DNA from: Afipia sp. Root123D2
GTDB lineage: Bacteria > Pseudomonadota > Alphaproteobacteria > Rhizobiales > Xanthobacteraceae
NCBI RefSeq assembly: GCF_001425835.1
Contig: NZ_LMDP01000002.1
Coordinates: 186,001 to 250,000, forward strand
Direction: 5' to 3'
DNA length: 64,000 nt
A program made the translations under genes and the position numbers. Of the stretch, positions 45,070 to 53,193 are shown in pieces. The notes under the pieces are model-generated. The model worked only from the letters and a program-made list of their open reading frames with translations. It had not been told where the DNA came from and did not search any database. The first letter of the stretch is position 1. Each line of letters begins with the position of its first letter.

Positions 45070-45620
45070 GAGTCATCCGAACCTGGCAGCATCCGTACGA
45101 GGGTGCGATCGCGAAAAACGTAATGATGAACAAGGGCTGTAAGTGCGTGCGTAGCCGCCAGCATGATTAACGCATGAGCGGACAACTTGTGGACCTCGAT
45201 CATGATATTTGCGAGCGTGGCATCGGATACCAGAGGCGACGGGATTTCAATTAAACCGTAAAGTGGCAGGCCCTTGCCATAGGAGAATTGAAGCACGATG
45301 CCGGTGACTGGCACCATCAGAAGCATTGCATAGAGCAGATAATGCACCAGCCTTCCTATGCAGGGCCATATCCCAAATATCGCGCGCTCGGCCGGAGGCG
45401 GCGAAGACACGGCGCGCCAGAGCACTCGCAGCACGAGAACATCGAGCAATGCCAGCCCCACCGTGATGTGAACAAATAGAGTGACGGCCCGGCTTGTTAA
45501 TTCCACCTGGCCACTCGTGAAAACACCGAGCATCCAGCACACCACGACAAGAACGGCCATCCACCAATGCAGCACCTTGGAGACGGTGCTGTAGCTCTGG
45601 GCGGTATTTTGCAGCTGCAT
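45066..45620 (-). CDS. Cytochrome b561 family protein
   Basis: This 184-residue, four-helix membrane cytochrome has His ligands probably in 'VSKVLHWWMAVLVVVCW', 'TLFVHITVGLALLDVLVL' and 'EVHKLSAHALIMLAATHALTALVHHY'. It belongs to the bacterial superoxide-reducing/quinol-oxidising CybB-like group. GGAGG lies 8 bases upstream of the ATG at 45620. A FixK/FNR-like site is 45 bases upstream. It is the first gene of a two-gene unit with the APC permease. Confidence 0.93.
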   Translation of the reverse strand: MQLQNTAQSYSTVSKVLHWWMAVLVVVCWMLGVFTSGQVELTSRAVTLFVHITVGLALLDVLVLRVLWRAVSSPPPAERAIFGIWPCIGRLVHYLLYAMLLMVPVTGIVLQFSYGKGLPLYGLIEIPSPLVSDATLANIMIEVHKLSAHALIMLAATHALTALVHHYVFRDRTLVRMLPGSDDS

Positions 45621-45664
45621 CTGAAAGCCTCCGGACAACGCTATCCGGGCTTGCGGTAAAGCCT

Positions 45665-45678
45665 TTGACCTGCATCAA
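45665..45678 (-). promoter_or_regulatory. FixK/FNR-like box upstream of cytochrome b561
   Basis: TTGACCTGCATCAA matches TTGA-N6-TCAA. It is 45 bases upstream of the b561 ATG. At the usual -41.5 spacing the transcript would start close to the ribosome site, so spacing is marginal and the site could act differently or serve as a repressor site. Confidence 0.5.
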
Positions 45679-45834
45679 AGCATGGTCCGGTTCGATACCT
45701 CATTGGCTCTGAAGACGCTGAAGGCACGGTCGGTTCGTTGCAGGATGATCGGCTGTTTGCTGCTGTTCGACGGAATCCACGCCGCGCTTGAGCGGCCGAG
45801 TTGGATCGCTTGCAAGAAAATGACCATGCGCCCC

Positions 45835-45848
45835 TTGATTTAGATCAA
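45835..45848. promoter_or_regulatory. Perfect FNR/FixK box upstream of the cytochrome c gene
   Basis: TTGATTTAGATCAA is the exact TTGAT-N4-ATCAA consensus. At -41.5 spacing transcription would start near 45883, leaving a 33-base leader to the cytochrome c ATG. It is also divergent towards cytochrome b561, 214 bases away. Confidence 0.8.
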
Positions 45849-45915
45849 GGACGATCCATTTCGCCGCATTATCAAAATCCTCTTCTGCTGCGCATTTTGA
45901 AGGGATTGATTCGCG

Positions 45916-46233
45916 ATGCTGCGACTGGCTCTGCGACAAACACTTTTCATGCTCTTGGTGACAACGCCGGCTCTGGCCATGTCGCCGGCCGAGCAGCGCG
46001 GCAAAACATTCGCCATCACCAATTGCGCAAGATGCCATTCGGTGGATCGGGTAACCCCGAGTCCGTTGAAGATCGCGCCTCCGTTCCGGACTCTGCACCT
46101 ACGCTACCCTATCGAGGCCCTGGGCGAAGCGTTGGCTGAAGGCATCTCCACGGGCCATCCGACTATGCCCGAGTTCCAGCTCGAGCCGGATCAGATCAAT
46201 GATCTTCTGTCATATTTGAAGAGTCTCGAATGA
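45916..46233 (+). CDS. Small class I c-type cytochrome
   Basis: This 105-residue protein has a signal peptide ('QTLFMLLVTTPALAMSP'), one heme site 'NCARCHSVD' and a likely Met ligand in 'TGHPTMPEFQLEPDQINDLLSYLKSLE', the classic CxxCH...P.MP pattern. It is periplasmic and could shuttle electrons to a terminal oxidase or reductase. The perfect FixK/FNR box upstream implies expression under low oxygen. It is convergent with the mla operon. Confidence 0.93.
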   Translation: MLRLALRQTLFMLLVTTPALAMSPAEQRGKTFAITNCARCHSVDRVTPSPLKIAPPFRTLHLRYPIEALGEALAEGISTGHPTMPEFQLEPDQINDLLSYLKSLE

Positions 46234-46246
46234 CTGCCCGGAGTCA

Positions 46247-47353
46247 CTACGGCAGCGCTTGCACCGTCCATGCGATCATGTCCTTTGCGATCCTACCAAA
46301 CGCCTCGCAGAACGCGGCGGCAGCCTCCGGTGGCTGGATCTGATCGAAGGTCTCGCTTTCCTCAAAGAGACGCGCAGCTACAACATTGCCACTCTTGTCG
46401 ACAATCCGTGCCGACAATCCAATCTCGGCTGCAGGCCTGGCTACCACAGCAACGCGGAAATACCTGACATCGATCAGAAGCTGGAAATCCGATTGTCCGA
46501 TTTCGGTCTCCCGAAGTGGCGCGTGCAAGATGTCGTAATTCTCGAAGCTGTCGATCAACCTCGCCTGCACAAGCCTCGGTATGGCATCGGCCCACATCGC
46601 TTGGGTGAAGCTAGGATATTCCTGCGCGGGCGAGAACAGGAAACGCTGCGTCTCCAGCATGGCGACCGCCGTGGGTGTCGGAATCGCAAGCCGCCCGTGT
46701 ATGATTTTGGCAGCTGGCCCCTGGCTTTGCAAAGCGGGCAGATCGTAGGTGATCTTTGGTGGAGGGGCAGTCGCGCCTGTCATCCGTTCGAGGCCAGCGA
46801 CGATGCCGTCGAGTTTGGCGGTGTTGCGCGCCAGTCCTTCAGAAAATACCTTGAAATTGGCGATGGTTTCCTTCAACGGCTCGGAGTTCTCCGCGAGAAC
46901 GGAATCCACCCTTCGCAAAGCATCGCGGGCCGCCTGGGTCATGCCTTGACCGGCGCCGGGTTCAGCAATCAGTGTCGGCACCTTCCCAGCATTGGCCACC
47001 ATCGTACCGCCTTCCAGCGCGACGACGGGAACGCCGGTCAGGCCCTGGAATTCCAGGCCGACCTTGGTGTCGGTGCGCACCGGCGTGGACGACGCCACCG
47101 AGACCACCGCCTTCACGCCGCGCGGATCGTCCGAAGCGAGACCGAGTTCAGTGACCTCACCGACCCGGATGCCGTTGAACAATACGGCGGCGCCAACTAG
47201 GAGCCCCGGCACCGGGCCCTCGAACTGGATCTGATAGCTCGCACGCGGGCCGAGGCCGCCGGTGTTGTGCAACCAGTAGACGAAGCCGAATACGGCAGCG
47301 ATGGCAGCAAGGACGAAAACACCGACAACGACGAAAGGAGCGCGGGTTTCCAT
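46247..47353 (-). CDS. mlaD: MlaD-like MCE protein fused to an ABC-transport auxiliary lipoprotein domain
   Basis: About 368 residues. An N-terminal membrane anchor ('APFVVVGVFVLAAIAAVFGFVYWL') is followed by one MCE domain at about residues 38-115 ('ASYQIQFEGPVPGLLVGAAVLFNGIRVGEV'). The last ~165 residues look like the PqiC/YmbA-type auxiliary domain ('YPSFTQAMWADAIPRLVQARLIDSFEN', 'DFQLLIDVRYFRV', 'ARIVDKSGNVVAARLFEES'), normally a separate lipoprotein. It would hold a lipid-transfer ring in the periplasm for the MlaEF transporter. The ATG at 47353 is preferred over TTG 47359. The fusion is inferred from recognisable segments. Confidence 0.85.
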   Translation of the reverse strand: METRAPFVVVGVFVLAAIAAVFGFVYWLHNTGGLGPRASYQIQFEGPVPGLLVGAAVLFNGIRVGEVTELGLASDDPRGVKAVVSVASSTPVRTDTKVGLEFQGLTGVPVVALEGGTMVANAGKVPTLIAEPGAGQGMTQAARDALRRVDSVLAENSEPLKETIANFKVFSEGLARNTAKLDGIVAGLERMTGATAPPPKITYDLPALQSQGPAAKIIHGRLAIPTPTAVAMLETQRFLFSPAQEYPSFTQAMWADAIPRLVQARLIDSFENYDILHAPLRETEIGQSDFQLLIDVRYFRVAVVARPAAEIGLSARIVDKSGNVVAARLFEESETFDQIQPPEAAAAFCEAFGRIAKDMIAWTVQALP

Positions 47354-47355
47354 AT

Positions 47356-48129
47356 TCAACTCGCCAGAGGTTGCAGCATTCGGGAGCGCTTGCTGTGGAA
47401 ATAGGCCCGCACCCAGGGATGTTTCGATTGAAGCAGGTCCTGCATCGGGCCGATCGCCACGATTTTTCCGTCCGCCAACGCCGCGACTCGGTCACAGACG
47501 GTGTTGAGGCTGGCGAGATCATGAGTGACCATAAACACCGTCAGCCCCAGTGTTTTCTGCAATGTCTTGATCAAGACGTCGAAATCCCCCGCAGCGATCG
47601 GGTCCAGGCCTGACGTCGGCTCGTCGAGAAATACGATGGCGGGATCGAGTGCGAGCGCCCGCGCCAGCGCCACCCGCTTGGTCATGCCGCCGGACAATTC
47701 GGAGGGAAATTTGTCGCCGTCCTCAGGCTTGAGTCCTACCATTTCGAGTTTGGCGGTAGCGATTTCATCCATCAGCACGTCCGAGAGATCGAGGTTCTCG
47801 CGCAACGGAAACTGGATGTTCTGTCGCACCGTCAGCGACGAAAACAGCGCGCCCTGCTGGAACAGGATGCCCCACTGCCCCGCGGCCCCCGAAGTCGCCC
47901 GACCCTCGCCGATTACGGTGCCCATGACTTCGATTTCTCCGCTCCGCCGTGGAATCAATCCGATGATTGTCCGCATCAGAACCGACTTGCCACCGCCGGA
48001 TGCGCCGACGAGGCCCAGGATCTCGCCCCTTTGCACGTCGATCGCGAGACTATCGATCACGACATGTTCGCCGAAGCCAACGACAAGGTCGCGTACACGG
48101 ATCGCGAACTGCCCAGTTGCGTCCTGCAT
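47356..48129 (-). CDS. mlaF: Mla-type phospholipid transporter ATPase MlaF
   Basis: This 257-residue ATPase has Walker A 'GASGGGKSVLMRTIIGL', Q-loop 'WGILFQQGALFSSLTV', signature 'LSGGMTKRVALARALAL', Walker B 'IVFLDEPTSGLDPI' and 'VFMVTHDLASL'. The 'QQGALFSSLTV' form is diagnostic of MlaF/TtgA-type lipid transporters. The start lies 2 bases beyond the mlaE stop codon. An upstream extension of the frame is the complement of mlaE. Confidence 0.94.
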   Translation of the reverse strand: MQDATGQFAIRVRDLVVGFGEHVVIDSLAIDVQRGEILGLVGASGGGKSVLMRTIIGLIPRRSGEIEVMGTVIGEGRATSGAAGQWGILFQQGALFSSLTVRQNIQFPLRENLDLSDVLMDEIATAKLEMVGLKPEDGDKFPSELSGGMTKRVALARALALDPAIVFLDEPTSGLDPIAAGDFDVLIKTLQKTLGLTVFMVTHDLASLNTVCDRVAALADGKIVAIGPMQDLLQSKHPWVRAYFHSKRSRMLQPLAS

Positions 48130-48131
48130 CA

Positions 48132-49268
48132 CTACATTCCGACCGACGCGAAGAACACCGCGAACAATCCGTCGAGCACAATCACGAGAAAGATCGATTT
48201 CACCACCGATGTCGTGGTCTGCTTGCCAAGCGATTCGGCGCTTCCCTTCACCCGCAGACCTTCGCTGCAAGCGACGACGCCGATGACCAGCGCCATGAAC
48301 GGCGCCTTGATGATCCCCACCTCGAAACTGGTAACTGACACCGCATCGTGCAGTCGCGCGATGTAGATCGCCGGCCCCATGCCTCCATAGAATTGCGCGA
48401 CCAGGCCACCGCCATACAGCGCGGCCATCGAGCCGATGAAGCTCAGGATCGGCAGCGCGCACACCAGCGCAATGACGCGGGGCAAAATAAGCACCTCAAC
48501 CGGGTCGAGTCCCATAGTTGAGAGGGCATCGATTTCCTCACGCATCTTCATCGAGCCGAGTTCTGCCGTGTAGGCGCTCCCCGAACGGCCGGCGACCATA
48601 ATCGCAACAATCAACACACCCAGTTCGCGCAGCACCAGAATGCCAACCATGTCGACGACATAAGAATCCGCACCGAATTTGCGGAAATGGAAGAAGCCCT
48701 GCTGGGCGATGATGGCACCGATCAGAAAGGTGATCAGCAAGACGATCGGGATCGCCTGCCAGCCCACCCTGTAAAGCTGATAAACTAGAGAGGTCAGCCG
48801 CAGCGACTGCGGTCGTCGCAGGATGCTGAACAGCGCCATGAAAAGCGAACCCAGCATCTGCAAAAACGCAATTACATCTCCGCGCGCACCGATCGTGAAG
48901 CGGCCAAGATCGTTGACCTTGGCGACGATCGGATTGGGCGCGCGCGGCGCTGCCGGGTTATGACGATTGACCTCACGAATTTCCTCGATCAGGCCGGCAT
49001 GGTTGTTAGCCACACCGACCACGTCGGCGCGGTGTCCAGCCAACACCGCCCGCCGCGTGATCTTTTCAAGCAACCACGCGCCCAGCGTGTCGAGTTCGCG
49101 CACCTCGGCCATATCCAGCCTGATGGTACTGGAGCGATCGAGCTGCGGCATGACATCGTTGGACAGCTGCTCAAGGATAGACGCGTTGGCTGCCGTCCAG
49201 GAGCCGCTGGGGCGCAATTCAAGCAGGCCGCCAGATGGCATGGCCGTTAACAGAGGTGCGGTCGCCAC
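48132..49268 (-). CDS. mlaE: Mla-type permease with N-terminal STAS domain (MlaB-MlaE fusion)
   Basis: This 378-residue protein has a STAS domain at residues 1-110 ('GLLELRPSGSWTAANAS', 'IRLDMAEVRELDTLGAWLLEKI') fused to an MlaE permease with about five helices ('AIPIVLLITFLIGAIIAQQGFF', 'ELGVLIVAIMVAGRSGSAYTAELGSM', 'TMGLDPVEVLILPRVIAL'). In E. coli the STAS protein MlaB is separate, so this gene supplies both. It is the first gene of mlaEFD. A FixK-like box lies 56 bases upstream. Confidence 0.94.
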   Translation of the reverse strand: MATAPLLTAMPSGGLLELRPSGSWTAANASILEQLSNDVMPQLDRSSTIRLDMAEVRELDTLGAWLLEKITRRAVLAGHRADVVGVANNHAGLIEEIREVNRHNPAAPRAPNPIVAKVNDLGRFTIGARGDVIAFLQMLGSLFMALFSILRRPQSLRLTSLVYQLYRVGWQAIPIVLLITFLIGAIIAQQGFFHFRKFGADSYVVDMVGILVLRELGVLIVAIMVAGRSGSAYTAELGSMKMREEIDALSTMGLDPVEVLILPRVIALVCALPILSFIGSMAALYGGGLVAQFYGGMGPAIYIARLHDAVSVTSFEVGIIKAPFMALVIGVVACSEGLRVKGSAESLGKQTTTSVVKSIFLVIVLDGLFAVFFASVGM

Positions 49269-49323
49269 AATGGTTCCCTCTAGGACATAACACCCTTTCT
49301 ACGTCGCAGGCGGCGCTCCCATG

Positions 49324-49337
49324 TTGACCTGCCTCAA
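49324..49337 (-). promoter_or_regulatory. FixK/FNR-like box upstream of mlaE
   Basis: TTGACCTGCCTCAA matches TTGA-N6-TCAA. At -41.5 spacing the minus-strand transcript would start near 49289, leaving about 21 bases to the mlaE ATG, a good fit. Confidence 0.55.
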
Positions 49338-49366
49338 ACCGCCCAAGCAGCTATTGCTCGTCATCG

Positions 49367-49380
49367 TTGACGCAAATCAA
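49367..49380 (+). promoter_or_regulatory. FixK/FNR-like box upstream of the YqjD-like gene
   Basis: TTGACGCAAATCAA matches TTGA-N6-TCAA. At -41.5 spacing the plus-strand transcript would start near 49415, leaving 23 bases to the ATG at 49438 but only 8 to the ATG at 49423. This supports the later start codon. Confidence 0.55.
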
Positions 49381-49437
49381 TTGCGGCGGTCCGGGCTCCG
49401 CTACAATTGAACAGATCAGGCAATGCGAGTGAGTGTG

Positions 49438-49713
49438 ATGTTCAATTCAAGCGAGCTGGGTGACGAACTGCAGGCGCTCAAGGACGAAGCGTCGCGGCTT
49501 TTAAGTAACGGAGCCGAAGGAATGTTTGACGTCGCCAAGAACCGCGCCGACGCCATCGCCGACCAGATCAAGGCCGCCTTGAACGAACTCGGCAAAACTT
49601 TGAACGAACAAGAAGATCATGCCGAGGCGCTGATCGCGGAGCGACCGGTTGCAACAATGGCGTCGGCTTTCGCGCTCGGCGTCGTCGTCGGCTTCATGCT
49701 GAGGAGACACTGA
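49438..49713 (+). CDS. YqjD/ElaB-like (DUF883) membrane-anchored protein
   Basis: This 91-residue protein starts 'MFNSSELGDELQALKDEASRLL'. It has a long amphipathic helix with 'AIADQIKAALNELGKTLNEQEDHAEALIAERP' and a C-terminal membrane helix 'ASAFALGVVVGFMLRRH'. This is the DUF883 plan of YqjD/ElaB, inner-membrane proteins that bind ribosomes in E. coli. ATG 49423 is an in-frame alternative, but the upstream FixK box fits 49438 better. The next gene begins right after its stop codon. Confidence 0.85.
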   Translation: MFNSSELGDELQALKDEASRLLSNGAEGMFDVAKNRADAIADQIKAALNELGKTLNEQEDHAEALIAERPVATMASAFALGVVVGFMLRRH

Positions 49714-49714
49714 G

Positions 49715-50203
49715 GTGAACAGCGAGAATGTCATCAAGACCCTGCGCACGCTTTGGCGAGCCGACCGGATCATCGCCGAAATCAGGATGAAGCATATGCT
49801 GATCGGTCTCGGCTTGCGGGCGTTCGCTGCGCTGATTGCGGCCTTCGGCCTCTTGATGCTGGAGCTGGCGGCCTATTTTGTTTTGGTGCAAATCTGGGGG
49901 GCAATTTCCGCAGCGGCCGTCCTTGGCGCGATCAATTTTATTATTGCCACGGTCCTCTTCGTCTTCGCAGGGAGGCCATCTTCCGGCCGAGAGCTTGAAC
50001 TTGCGAACGAAATTCATGCATCCGCCGTTGACGCACTCCAAATCGAAGCAAGGGCGGCGCAAGCGCATTTTTTCGGCATGGTCCATCATCCGCTGAACAC
50101 CGCCCTGCCGCTACTGCTGGTTCCGCTGATCACGATCATTGTCAGGAGCCTGAAGAAATCCACAGCTGTCGCGCCTGCGGCAGCTACGGTCGAGCAACCC
50201 TGA
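49715..50203 (+). CDS. Phage holin-like / YqjE-type inner-membrane protein
   Basis: This 162-residue protein starts at GTG 49715, 1 base after the previous stop codon, with GAGGAG upstream. It has two adjacent hydrophobic helices ('LGLRAFAALIAAFGLLMLELAAYFVLVQIWGAISAAAVLGAINFIIATVLFVFA') and a third near 'LPLLLVPLITIIVRSL'. It resembles the YqjE partner of YqjD (phage_holin_3_6 superfamily). It may anchor or regulate the membrane association of YqjD-like proteins. Family assignment is by topology and context. Confidence 0.75.
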   Translation: MNSENVIKTLRTLWRADRIIAEIRMKHMLIGLGLRAFAALIAAFGLLMLELAAYFVLVQIWGAISAAAVLGAINFIIATVLFVFAGRPSSGRELELANEIHASAVDALQIEARAAQAHFFGMVHHPLNTALPLLLVPLITIIVRSLKKSTAVAPAAATVEQP

Positions 50204-50255
50204 TCACTGCGGGTTAATTGGTCGTCGTCCTCGCAATCCAAGGAGCATTTTCAAC

Positions 50256-50663
50256 ATGTCCAATCCTCAACTCAAGCCTATCCTTAACGCATCGCTACCG
50301 GCCCAATTCCGTCAGGTTCGTATCGTGTTGGCCCGAGAGCCCGGTCATCCCGAAGGCGACACTGAAGTTGCGTATACCTTCATCGCGCCGATCGATACCG
50401 AGGGACGCATCAACGAAAAGCTATGGCGAGCCCATCGCGACGCCTGCCGCGTCGCGCGACACCGTCCAAACGAAGAGAGCCAGCTTGGTCATCTTGTCTA
50501 TCATGCTGGTGGATGGGGCTTTCACTATGACGGCGAAGCCAACCTGCCCGACGAAGCCGGCTATCATTTCGGCGACGAGCGCTTTGTCGTCGGCGAATAT
50601 ATCTCAATCAACGAGCATGGACAGATGCATACCTATCGCGTGACGACGGTTTCACACCTGTAA
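50256..50663 (+). CDS. Conserved hypothetical protein
   Basis: I do not recognise a characterised family for this 135-residue protein. It starts 'MSNPQLKPILNASLPAQFRQ' after a plausible 'CCAAGGAG' ribosome site. It has no signal or membrane helix and is rich in aromatic/His residues in its second half ('HLVYHAGGWGFHYDGEANLPDEAGYHFGDERFVVGEYISI'). That suggests a compact beta-sandwich fold. It precedes the AMP phosphorylase by 62 bases on the same strand. Confidence 0.7.
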   Translation: MSNPQLKPILNASLPAQFRQVRIVLAREPGHPEGDTEVAYTFIAPIDTEGRINEKLWRAHRDACRVARHRPNEESQLGHLVYHAGGWGFHYDGEANLPDEAGYHFGDERFVVGEYISINEHGQMHTYRVTTVSHL

Positions 50664-50725
50664 CATAGGCGAGACTCAATCAATCCGGCTGCCCTGGCCA
50701 TCGACACCTGACGGAGAGATCGACG

Positions 50726-52276
50726 ATGGCCGATAAGAATGCCGACACCACCCGTCCGCAACTGAGAGTTCGTCGCATAAGCCTGGATACAGGCCGCGAA
50801 AACGTGGTGGTGATCTCACGTCATTCGCGCGCCTTACGGCCCGATGTCTTCCGCGGCTTCAGCCGGGTCGAATTGCGGACTAGTTCCAAAGTCGTACTGG
50901 CGACGCTGTTGATTACAGACGATGACGCTTTGGTCGGCACCAATGATATCGGCCTGTCCGAACCGGTCTTCCGCCGCTTTGACGAGCCCACGGGCAGCCT
51001 CGTCACGGTCAGTCCCGCAGTCTCGCCTGAGAGTCTTGATGCTGTTCGCGCCAAGATCCAGGGTCAAACTCTTCAAACGGCCGAAATCGAAGCCATCATC
51101 CGCGATGTCACCCATTATCGCTACTCCGACATGGAGATCGCGGCGTTCCTGGTCGGATTCGCCAGCTTCATGACCAGCGGTGAGGTGCTTGCCTTGGTCC
51201 GGGCGATGGCGGATGCCGGGACGCAATTGAAGTGGCCTGACACCATCGTCGTCGATAAACACTGCATCGGCGGTATCCCGGGCAACCGCACCTCGATGAT
51301 CGTGGTCCCGATTGTGGCGGCACATGGGCTCACCATTCCCAAGACCTCCTCGCGGGCGATCACCTCGCCGGCCGGCACCGCCGACACCATGGAAGTGTTG
51401 ACCAGGGTCGATGTCAGCGTCGATGAGATGAGGGAGATTGTTGCTGCATGCCGCGGCTGCCTGGTCTGGGGCGGGCACGTCAACCTGTCGCCAGCCGATG
51501 ATATTTTGATCTCCGTCGAACGACCGCTTAGCCTTGATACCCGCGAGCAGATGGTGGCCTCCATCATGTCGAAGAAGGTAGCGGCCGGTTCTACTCATCT
51601 CCTGATCGATTTGCCGGTCGGCCCGACAGCGAAATTGGCCAACGCCACCGACGCGATGCGGCTCAGGAAGCTGTTTGAGTTCGTCGGCGACCGCTTCGGT
51701 GTTGCCGTCGAGGTTATTACGACTGATGGGCGCCAGCCAATCGGCAATGGCATCGGTCCCGTTCTGGAAGCGGAGGACGTCATGTCTGTGCTGACCAACG
51801 ACGCCTCCGCGCTCGGCGACCTGCGTGAAAAATCGCTGCGGCTCGCGGCGCATCTTCTGGAATATGACCCACAAATGCGGGGTGGGGCCGGCTATGCGCG
51901 CGCGCGCGAACTGCTCGACAGCGGCGCGGCGATGAAGAAAATGCAGGCAATCATCGATGCGCAGGGCCCCTCGAACTGCCGCAACGATGTCGGCAAGCTG
52001 ACTTTCGACCTCCTCGCCGCAGAAGACGGCGTCATTTCCGAGATCAATTGCCTACAGTTGAACCGCCTTGCCCGCACCGCCGGCGCACCGATCGACAAGG
52101 GCGCCGGCATCAGGCTATTCAGCAAGCTCGGCGATCACGTCGAGCAAGGCCAGCCGCTTTATCGAATCCATGCCTATGACCAGTCGGAACTCGATCTGGC
52201 CGCGACCGCCGCAAAGGCGAATTGCGGTTATACAATCGGAACCGGGCACCAGGTAACCGGCGAGATGGCGCCGTGA
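50726..52276 (+). CDS. AMP phosphorylase / thymidine phosphorylase-family protein
   Basis: This 516-residue protein of the nucleoside phosphorylase family NP-II has the conserved '[24 protein letters not shown]', '[25 protein letters not shown]', '[26 protein letters not shown]' and phosphate-binding 'TSPAGTADT'. The extra N-terminal domain of about 85 residues matches archaeal AMP phosphorylases rather than E. coli DeoA. It would convert AMP and phosphate to adenine and ribose-1,5-bisphosphate. Its stop codon overlaps the PRPP synthetase start (GTGA). Exact substrate is inferred. Confidence 0.88.
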   Translation: MADKNADTTRPQLRVRRISLDTGRENVVVISRHSRALRPDVFRGFSRVELRTSSKVVLATLLITDDDALVGTNDIGLSEPVFRRFDEPTGSLVTVSPAVSPESLDAVRAKIQGQTLQTAEIEAIIRDVTHYRYSDMEIAAFLVGFASFMTSGEVLALVRAMADAGTQLKWPDTIVVDKHCIGGIPGNRTSMIVVPIVAAHGLTIPKTSSRAITSPAGTADTMEVLTRVDVSVDEMREIVAACRGCLVWGGHVNLSPADDILISVERPLSLDTREQMVASIMSKKVAAGSTHLLIDLPVGPTAKLANATDAMRLRKLFEFVGDRFGVAVEVITTDGRQPIGNGIGPVLEAEDVMSVLTNDASALGDLREKSLRLAAHLLEYDPQMRGGAGYARARELLDSGAAMKKMQAIIDAQGPSNCRNDVGKLTFDLLAAEDGVISEINCLQLNRLARTAGAPIDKGAGIRLFSKLGDHVEQGQPLYRIHAYDQSELDLAATAAKANCGYTIGTGHQVTGEMAP

Positions 52277-53193
52277 ACGCGGCCATCATTCAGAGCCTGC
52301 CATCATCGTCGCGCGACGCCACCCGGCTCGCGGCACGGCTCGGGATTCCCTGTCATGAAATTGGGATCCACGGATTTCCCGACGGGGAAATACGGGTGAC
52401 GGCCGCACCGGCTTCGCCCGTGACGATCATCTATGCATCGCTCGACCGACCGAACGAGAAACTGATTGCGCTTACCTTCGCCGCCGACGCGTTGCGACGC
52501 GGGGGCGCGAAGCACCTCGTGTTGCTGACGCCGTATCTCTGTTACATGCGCCAAGACACAGCTTTCCATGAAGGCGAAGCGATCAGCCAAAAGATCATCG
52601 GCGTGATGCTCACCGGATGCGTCGATCGCGTGATCACCGTCGATGCGCATCTGCACCGCACGCGTGACATCGGAATGGTGTTTCCGGGGATCGCATCCGA
52701 TAATCTCTCGGCGATGCCGGCGATATCAGACGCACTGCGCAAAGCCGGTCTTGATCCGGCAACCGTAGTGGTGGGACCGGACGCAGAATCACGGCCCTGG
52801 GTCAGCGACCTCGCCGGTCGGCTCGGGCTCTCCCATACCGTTGCGCAAAAGATCCGGCGCGGCGACCGCTCGGTCGAGATCGGACTTCCGGAACCAGCAC
52901 GCATTTCCGGTCACCCTGTCCTGATTGTGGACGATATCGTCTCCTCGGGTGGCACCATGATCGCCTGCGCCGGAGCGCTGGCGTCGGCTGGCGCAACGAT
53001 GATCGACGCCATCGTCACGCACGCGCTGTTCCCGGAAGAACTCTGCCGCGACCTGCTTCAGTCCGGCATTCGCTCGATCCGTTCGACGTACAGCGTACCG
53101 CACTCGACCAACGCCATCACGCTCGACAATCTATTCATCGACGCCTTGCAAGAAGAAATGGCGTTTGCAAATGTTCCCGAGGCATCCCGATGA
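52273..53193 (+). CDS. prs: Ribose-phosphate pyrophosphokinase (PRPP synthetase) family
   Basis: This 306-residue protein starts at GTG, overlapping the previous stop codon. It has the two-domain phosphoribosyltransferase fold: '[12 protein letters not shown]', '[20 protein letters not shown]', '[14 protein letters not shown]' and the PRPP-binding loop '[21 protein letters not shown]'. The usual 'DLHxxQIQGFF' segment is altered to '[17 protein letters not shown]', so it belongs to the divergent bacterial/archaeal short class. Its place between AMP phosphorylase and a nuclease suggests nucleotide salvage rather than housekeeping PRPP supply. Confidence 0.88.
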   Translation: MNAAIIQSLPSSSRDATRLAARLGIPCHEIGIHGFPDGEIRVTAAPASPVTIIYASLDRPNEKLIALTFAADALRRGGAKHLVLLTPYLCYMRQDTAFHEGEAISQKIIGVMLTGCVDRVITVDAHLHRTRDIGMVFPGIASDNLSAMPAISDALRKAGLDPATVVVGPDAESRPWVSDLAGRLGLSHTVAQKIRRGDRSVEIGLPEPARISGHPVLIVDDIVSSGGTMIACAGALASAGATMIDAIVTHALFPEELCRDLLQSGIRSIRSTYSVPHSTNAITLDNLFIDALQEEMAFANVPEASR

